A DNA stretch of 26,015 bases. It comes from an uncultured Hungatella sp. (lineage in GTDB: Bacteria > Bacillota > Clostridia > Lachnospirales > Lachnospiraceae). Position numbers and translations under genes: made by a program. The DNA lies in assembly GCA_910585645.1 (NCBI GenBank), contig CAJUFP010000071.1, positions 1 to 26,015 on the forward strand, given 5' to 3'. Each line of letters starts with the position of its first letter. Positions within the stretch are counted from its first letter, which is position 1. Shown here one piece after another: positions 23,322-26,015 of the stretch. The notes under the pieces are model-generated. The model saw nothing but the letters and a program-made list of their open reading frames with translations. It did not search any database and had not been told where the DNA came from.

Positions 23322-23522
23322 CTACAGTTTCTGTCTCCGATACAGAGATATAGGGCCTGACCCAAATGCAGTCGCACTTCCCAATAGCAGCCCTATGGTT
23401 ACATCCACAAAACCGCCCACCCCTAATTCACGATAATCCAAAAATACGGTTATCGCCATCATGAGAAGCGCCGCACCGGCAAAGCAGAATAAAAGCTTTT
23501 TAAAAAATTGTTTTTTGTCCAC
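23322..23522 (-). CDS. Small two-TM membrane protein of unknown function
   Basis: From a GTG at 23522 (AAAGGGA ten bases upstream) this frame gives 66 residues: DKKQFFKKLLFCFAGAALLM, a first membrane helix, DYRELG, a second glycine-rich helix (VDVTIGLLLGSATAFGSG) and a basic end LYRRQKL. The positive charges suggest both ends face the cytoplasm. The frame is also open upstream to 23573 inside the glucosidase gene, but that part has no supporting site. It sits between the glucosidase stop and a terminator, so it should be cotranscribed. I do not recognise it. Confidence 0.55.
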   Translation of the reverse strand: MDKKQFFKKLLFCFAGAALLMMAITVFLDYRELGVGGFVDVTIGLLLGSATAFGSGPISLYRRQKL

Positions 23523-23538
23523 AGCCCCAAGTCCCTTT

Positions 23539-24972
23539 CTATATGGAATCCAGTTCCTTTCCATTGGACGCAATCACCTGCTTATACCAATAAAACGACT
23601 TCTTCCTAAGCCTTTTAAAGCTCCCCCTTCCCTCATTGTCCCTGTCCACATAAATAAAGCCATACCGCTTTTTCATCTCTCCGGTTCCGTTAGAAACCAG
23701 ATCAATACATCCCCATGTGGTGTATCCCCAAAGTTCAACACCATCCTCTTCTACTGCCTTTATCATCTCCCTTATATGGCTTCTCAGATAATCAATCCGA
23801 TAATCATCCTCAATGACCCCATTCTCATCCGGGATATCCTCTGCCCCGAACCCGTTCTCCACAATGAACAGCGGTTTCTGATAACGGTCATACAGCACGT
23901 TCAGCGTGATCCTAAGCCCCAGAGGGTCAATAGGCCACCCCCAATCGCTGGTCTTTAAATAAGGATTTATCAGCGTGGGGAACACATTTCCCTCCGTGAT
24001 ATCCTTCCCTCCGGTATCTGCGCTGCTGACACGGGAATTGTAATAAGAAAAGCTGACAAAATCCACGGTATGTTCCGCAAGCAGTTCCCTGTCTCCCTGC
24101 ATATATGGAATCTGTATTCCCTCCCGCTCATACCTTTTTATCAGGTAAGCCGGATACGTTCCCCTCGCCTGCACATCAATCAGAGAATAGCCGTCTCTGT
24201 CATCGCACACTGCCTTCCAGTAATCCTCCGGCCTGCAGCTTTCCGGATAGTAAGGCCCTGCCGCCAACATGCATCCAATCTTATTTTCCGGATTAATCTC
24301 ATGCCCGATCTTTACGGCCAGCGCGCTTGCCACCAGTTCGTAGTGGGCAGCGTCCGCAATTACCTGCTTCTTCTTTTCCCCCTCATCAAAATATATGCCT
24401 GCGGCGCTAAAAGGCAGATGGTATATCATATTAATCTCATTAAACGTAATCCAGTAGGTAACCAGTTCCTTAAATCGCGTAAACAGGGTTACCGCCAGCT
24501 TTTCATAAAAGGAAATCATGTCCCGGCTCTTCCATCCCCCGTATTTTTTCACCAGCTCCATGGGGCAGTCAAAATGGGAAATGGTCACCAGCGGCTGGAT
24601 ACCGTATCTGCGGCATTCCTGAAAAACTTTTTCATAAAAAGAAAGCCCTGCTTCATTTGGCTTCTCCTCATCCCCCTTTGGAAAAATCCGCGTCCAACTG
24701 ATTGACATGCGGTATACCTTAAATCCCATCTCGGCAAACAAGGCAATATCTTCCTTGTAGTGGTGATAAAAGTCAATGGCATCATGGGCGGGATAAAAAT
24801 GCCCGTCATCGCACCGGAAGCTTTTCATCCTTCCGGACGCCACCCCAAACCGGTCCTTTCCCGCCGGAAGCAGGTCAATATTGGCAATCCCCCTTCCGCC
24901 TTCTGCATATCCTCCTTCACATTGATTGGCCGCCGTGGCGCCTCCCCATAAAAAATTCTCCGGCAAACTCAT
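23539..24972 (-). CDS. 6-phospho-beta-glucosidase, glycoside hydrolase family 1
   Basis: This is a full-length 477-residue GH1 enzyme. It begins MSLPENFLWGGATAANQCEG, has the acid/base glutamate in TFNEIN (E179) and the nucleophile glutamate in FIVENGFG. The phosphate-binding signature near the C-terminus is SNGTGEMKKRYGFIYVD (Ser, Lys and Tyr of the 6-phospho enzymes). It hydrolyses PTS-imported phosphorylated beta-glucosides such as cellobiose- or salicin-6-phosphate in the cytoplasm. GGGAGG lies a few bases before the ATG at 24972. The upstream RpiR regulator and a palindrome over the promoter suggest induction by a sugar phosphate. No PTS permease gene is in the window. Confidence 0.95.
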   Translation of the reverse strand: MSLPENFLWGGATAANQCEGGYAEGGRGIANIDLLPAGKDRFGVASGRMKSFRCDDGHFYPAHDAIDFYHHYKEDIALFAEMGFKVYRMSISWTRIFPKGDEEKPNEAGLSFYEKVFQECRRYGIQPLVTISHFDCPMELVKKYGGWKSRDMISFYEKLAVTLFTRFKELVTYWITFNEINMIYHLPFSAAGIYFDEGEKKKQVIADAAHYELVASALAVKIGHEINPENKIGCMLAAGPYYPESCRPEDYWKAVCDDRDGYSLIDVQARGTYPAYLIKRYEREGIQIPYMQGDRELLAEHTVDFVSFSYYNSRVSSADTGGKDITEGNVFPTLINPYLKTSDWGWPIDPLGLRITLNVLYDRYQKPLFIVENGFGAEDIPDENGVIEDDYRIDYLRSHIREMIKAVEEDGVELWGYTTWGCIDLVSNGTGEMKKRYGFIYVDRDNEGRGSFKRLRKKSFYWYKQVIASNGKELDSI

Positions 24973-25004
24973 AGGTAAACCTCCCTTTTTGTTATCGTGA
25001 ATTG

Positions 25005-25057
25005 ATTATAGCAGCCTAAAGTCAATGGGGGTGGAAAGTTTCCATTTTGGAAACTTT
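25005..25057 (-). promoter_or_regulatory. Extended -10 promoter and palindromic operator candidate for the glucosidase
   Basis: On the minus strand TGCTATAAT is an extended -10 element (TATAAT at 25005-25010), about 35 bases upstream of the start. Upstream of it is the 11-base palindrome GGAAAGTTTCC (25033-25043), and GGAAACTTT at 25049-25057 is inverted relative to AAAGTTTCC, so the whole can also form a 9-bp hairpin. GAAA-N-TTTC dyads are plausible sites for RpiR regulators, and the regulator gene ends right beside it. Confidence 0.5.
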
Positions 25058-25058
25058 T

Positions 25059-25832
25059 TCAATCATTTCCGTCCCTGCCCCCTTCAGACCGTGATTGCCT
25101 CAACTGGGCAATGATAATGTCAACTACAAACCGCATGGCAAACTCATTAAACTTATCATTTGTGGTGGGAACGATTAACTTGTTTTTGGAGACCAAAACC
25201 TTGGGACTGCAGGTAATGACCCATATATCGTTTGGCATATCAAGAATCTTTTTCATTACGTTTTTGTTAAATGAAAAACTGCGTCCGTTAATGCTGATAA
25301 TCAATATCATGATATCGCTGCTATAGCAGAAAGGCCTGGAGAAATCCGTATTGTTGATGCCTATGGGAATCGCCAGATTACCCAGCTCTATCTGTAAAAT
25401 CTGACAAATCGACCGGGCCTCCCCCTGGGCAAAAAGATGGATCTCCCTATGTCCCTCCATGTCTTTTATGAGTTTTCTTAAAACCCCATAATCTATATTT
25501 CTTTCTATGTGCCGCAATAATTGGATGTACTGCTGTGTAAATCCCATAACATTCTTCTTTAAATCAGGGATTGCGTCAAAAATCGGTTTTTTCTGTTCCT
25601 GCGCCTCCAGATATTCCACACAGGAATCCTTAAAATCGGAATAGCTTTCATATCCCAGCCTTTTTACAAATTTGGATATCTGACCTTTTGACACAAAGCA
25701 GGCTTTCGCCACTTCGCTGATGGGCAGGACAGGAATCCTGCTCAGATTCCGTTTCATATAGTCGCTGATCACATACGCCGGTTCATCACAATCATGAGAA
25801 TTTAATATATCGTTTAATTTACTATCAATCAT
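25059..25832 (-). CDS. RpiR/MurR-family transcriptional regulator
   Basis: This 257-residue protein has an N-terminal HTH_6 domain (SRIPVLPISEVAKACFVSKG, QISKFVKRLGYESYSDFK) and a C-terminal sugar-isomerase (SIS) domain with IHLFAQGEARSICQILQIEL, followed by IMILIISINGRS and WVITCSPKVLVSKNKLIV. SIS domains bind phosphosugars, so it should sense the glucosidase substrate or product. AGGAGG lies six bases upstream of the ATG at 25832; the frame is open for 23 more codons without similarity. It is followed by the glucosidase gene, about 86 bases downstream, with a candidate operator in the gap. Confidence 0.9.
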   Translation of the reverse strand: MIDSKLNDILNSHDCDEPAYVISDYMKRNLSRIPVLPISEVAKACFVSKGQISKFVKRLGYESYSDFKDSCVEYLEAQEQKKPIFDAIPDLKKNVMGFTQQYIQLLRHIERNIDYGVLRKLIKDMEGHREIHLFAQGEARSICQILQIELGNLAIPIGINNTDFSRPFCYSSDIMILIISINGRSFSFNKNVMKKILDMPNDIWVITCSPKVLVSKNKLIVPTTNDKFNEFAMRFVVDIIIAQLRQSRSEGGRDGND

Positions 25833-25895
25833 AACGGCCCTCCTGGCTGTAATCTCATCTGTGCAGACCGCAGCAGATACATAATTTGCAGAAAA

Positions 25896-25928
25896 AACCA
25901 CCCAATTGCCCTGCGCAACTGGGTGGTT
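25896..25928 (-). terminator. Hairpin with U-tract upstream of the RpiR gene
   Basis: AACCACCCAATTGC and GCAACTGGGTGGTT form a 14-bp stem with one imperfect pair and a 5-base loop. On the minus strand it is followed by TTTTTTC. It is either the terminator of a gene beyond the right edge or an attenuator in the RpiR leader. A TATAAT-like -10 lies further upstream at about 25950, without a convincing -35. Confidence 0.65.
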
Positions 25929-26015
25929 ACACGCCCTTTTATTTTGTGCTTTATATTATAATCTATAAATGAGCAAATTTAGAAAATTGCACAACAAATT
26001 TATGCTACCTTAGCC

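Overview
The window looks like an accessory stretch of a chromosome from an endospore-forming member of the Clostridia, most likely a gut Lachnospiraceae. The support is a SpoVT-derived sporulation-regulator domain, a clostridial-type large serine recombinase, Rpn-type nucleases, strong AGGAGG ribosome binding sites and a 6-phospho-beta-glucosidase with an RpiR regulator. No rRNA or tRNA gene was seen. Every recognisable gene is on the minus strand except one broken nuclease-like gene at 16771-17492.

Layout from left to right. 153-4032: a low-molecular-weight protein tyrosine phosphatase, an ABC exporter ATPase, a compact 10-TM FtsX/BceB-like permease and a Gfo/Idh/MocA oxidoreductase, all co-directional. 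A 9/18-bp minisatellite separates the ATPase from the permease. 4216-4873: an intact Phd/YefM-RelE/ParE-like toxin-antitoxin pair with a good promoter. 5013-7775: a decayed island holding a frameshifted AAA+TOPRIM (OLD-like) ATPase and a truncated, frameshifted DUF1016 nuclease. It is bracketed by imperfect direct repeats that also carry pieces of the phosphatase leader and start. 7785-9038: an intact AAA_14/DUF4143 ATPase.

9327-16724 is the metabolic core. It reads as one operon: ACMSD-like amidohydrolase/decarboxylase, AspT-like antiporter, AraC regulator, Fe-S-type Old Yellow Enzyme ene-reductase, SDR oxidoreductase and a fumarate-reductase-like flavoprotein, ending at a strong terminator (9104-9147). 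A coherent inference is uptake of an unsaturated or aromatic carboxylate by exchange, decarboxylation inside the cell, and flavin- and NAD(P)H-dependent reduction. I do not recognise the substrate or a described pathway with this gene set. A collapsed remnant at 19935-20089 joins the transporter N-terminus to the flavoprotein C-terminus, which implies that a second operon with the same gene order once lay about 4 kb away.

16771-23163 is a zone of deletion scars mixed with ordinary genes. It holds an internally deleted nuclease-like gene, a RibD-type reductase, a GNAT/YoaP acetyltransferase, a free-standing EF-Tu domain-2 protein and the operon remnant. It also holds a SpoVT sensor domain whose AbrB DNA-binding domain has been replaced by the tail of an Rpn nuclease, the intact Rpn gene, and two fused fragments of serine recombinases. 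23197-25832 is a beta-glucoside utilisation unit: an RpiR-family regulator, a palindromic candidate operator with an extended -10 promoter, a GH1 6-phospho-beta-glucosidase and a small overlapping membrane protein, followed by a terminator. Several lesions are changes in homopolymer length, so assembly error has to be excluded before calling those genes dead.
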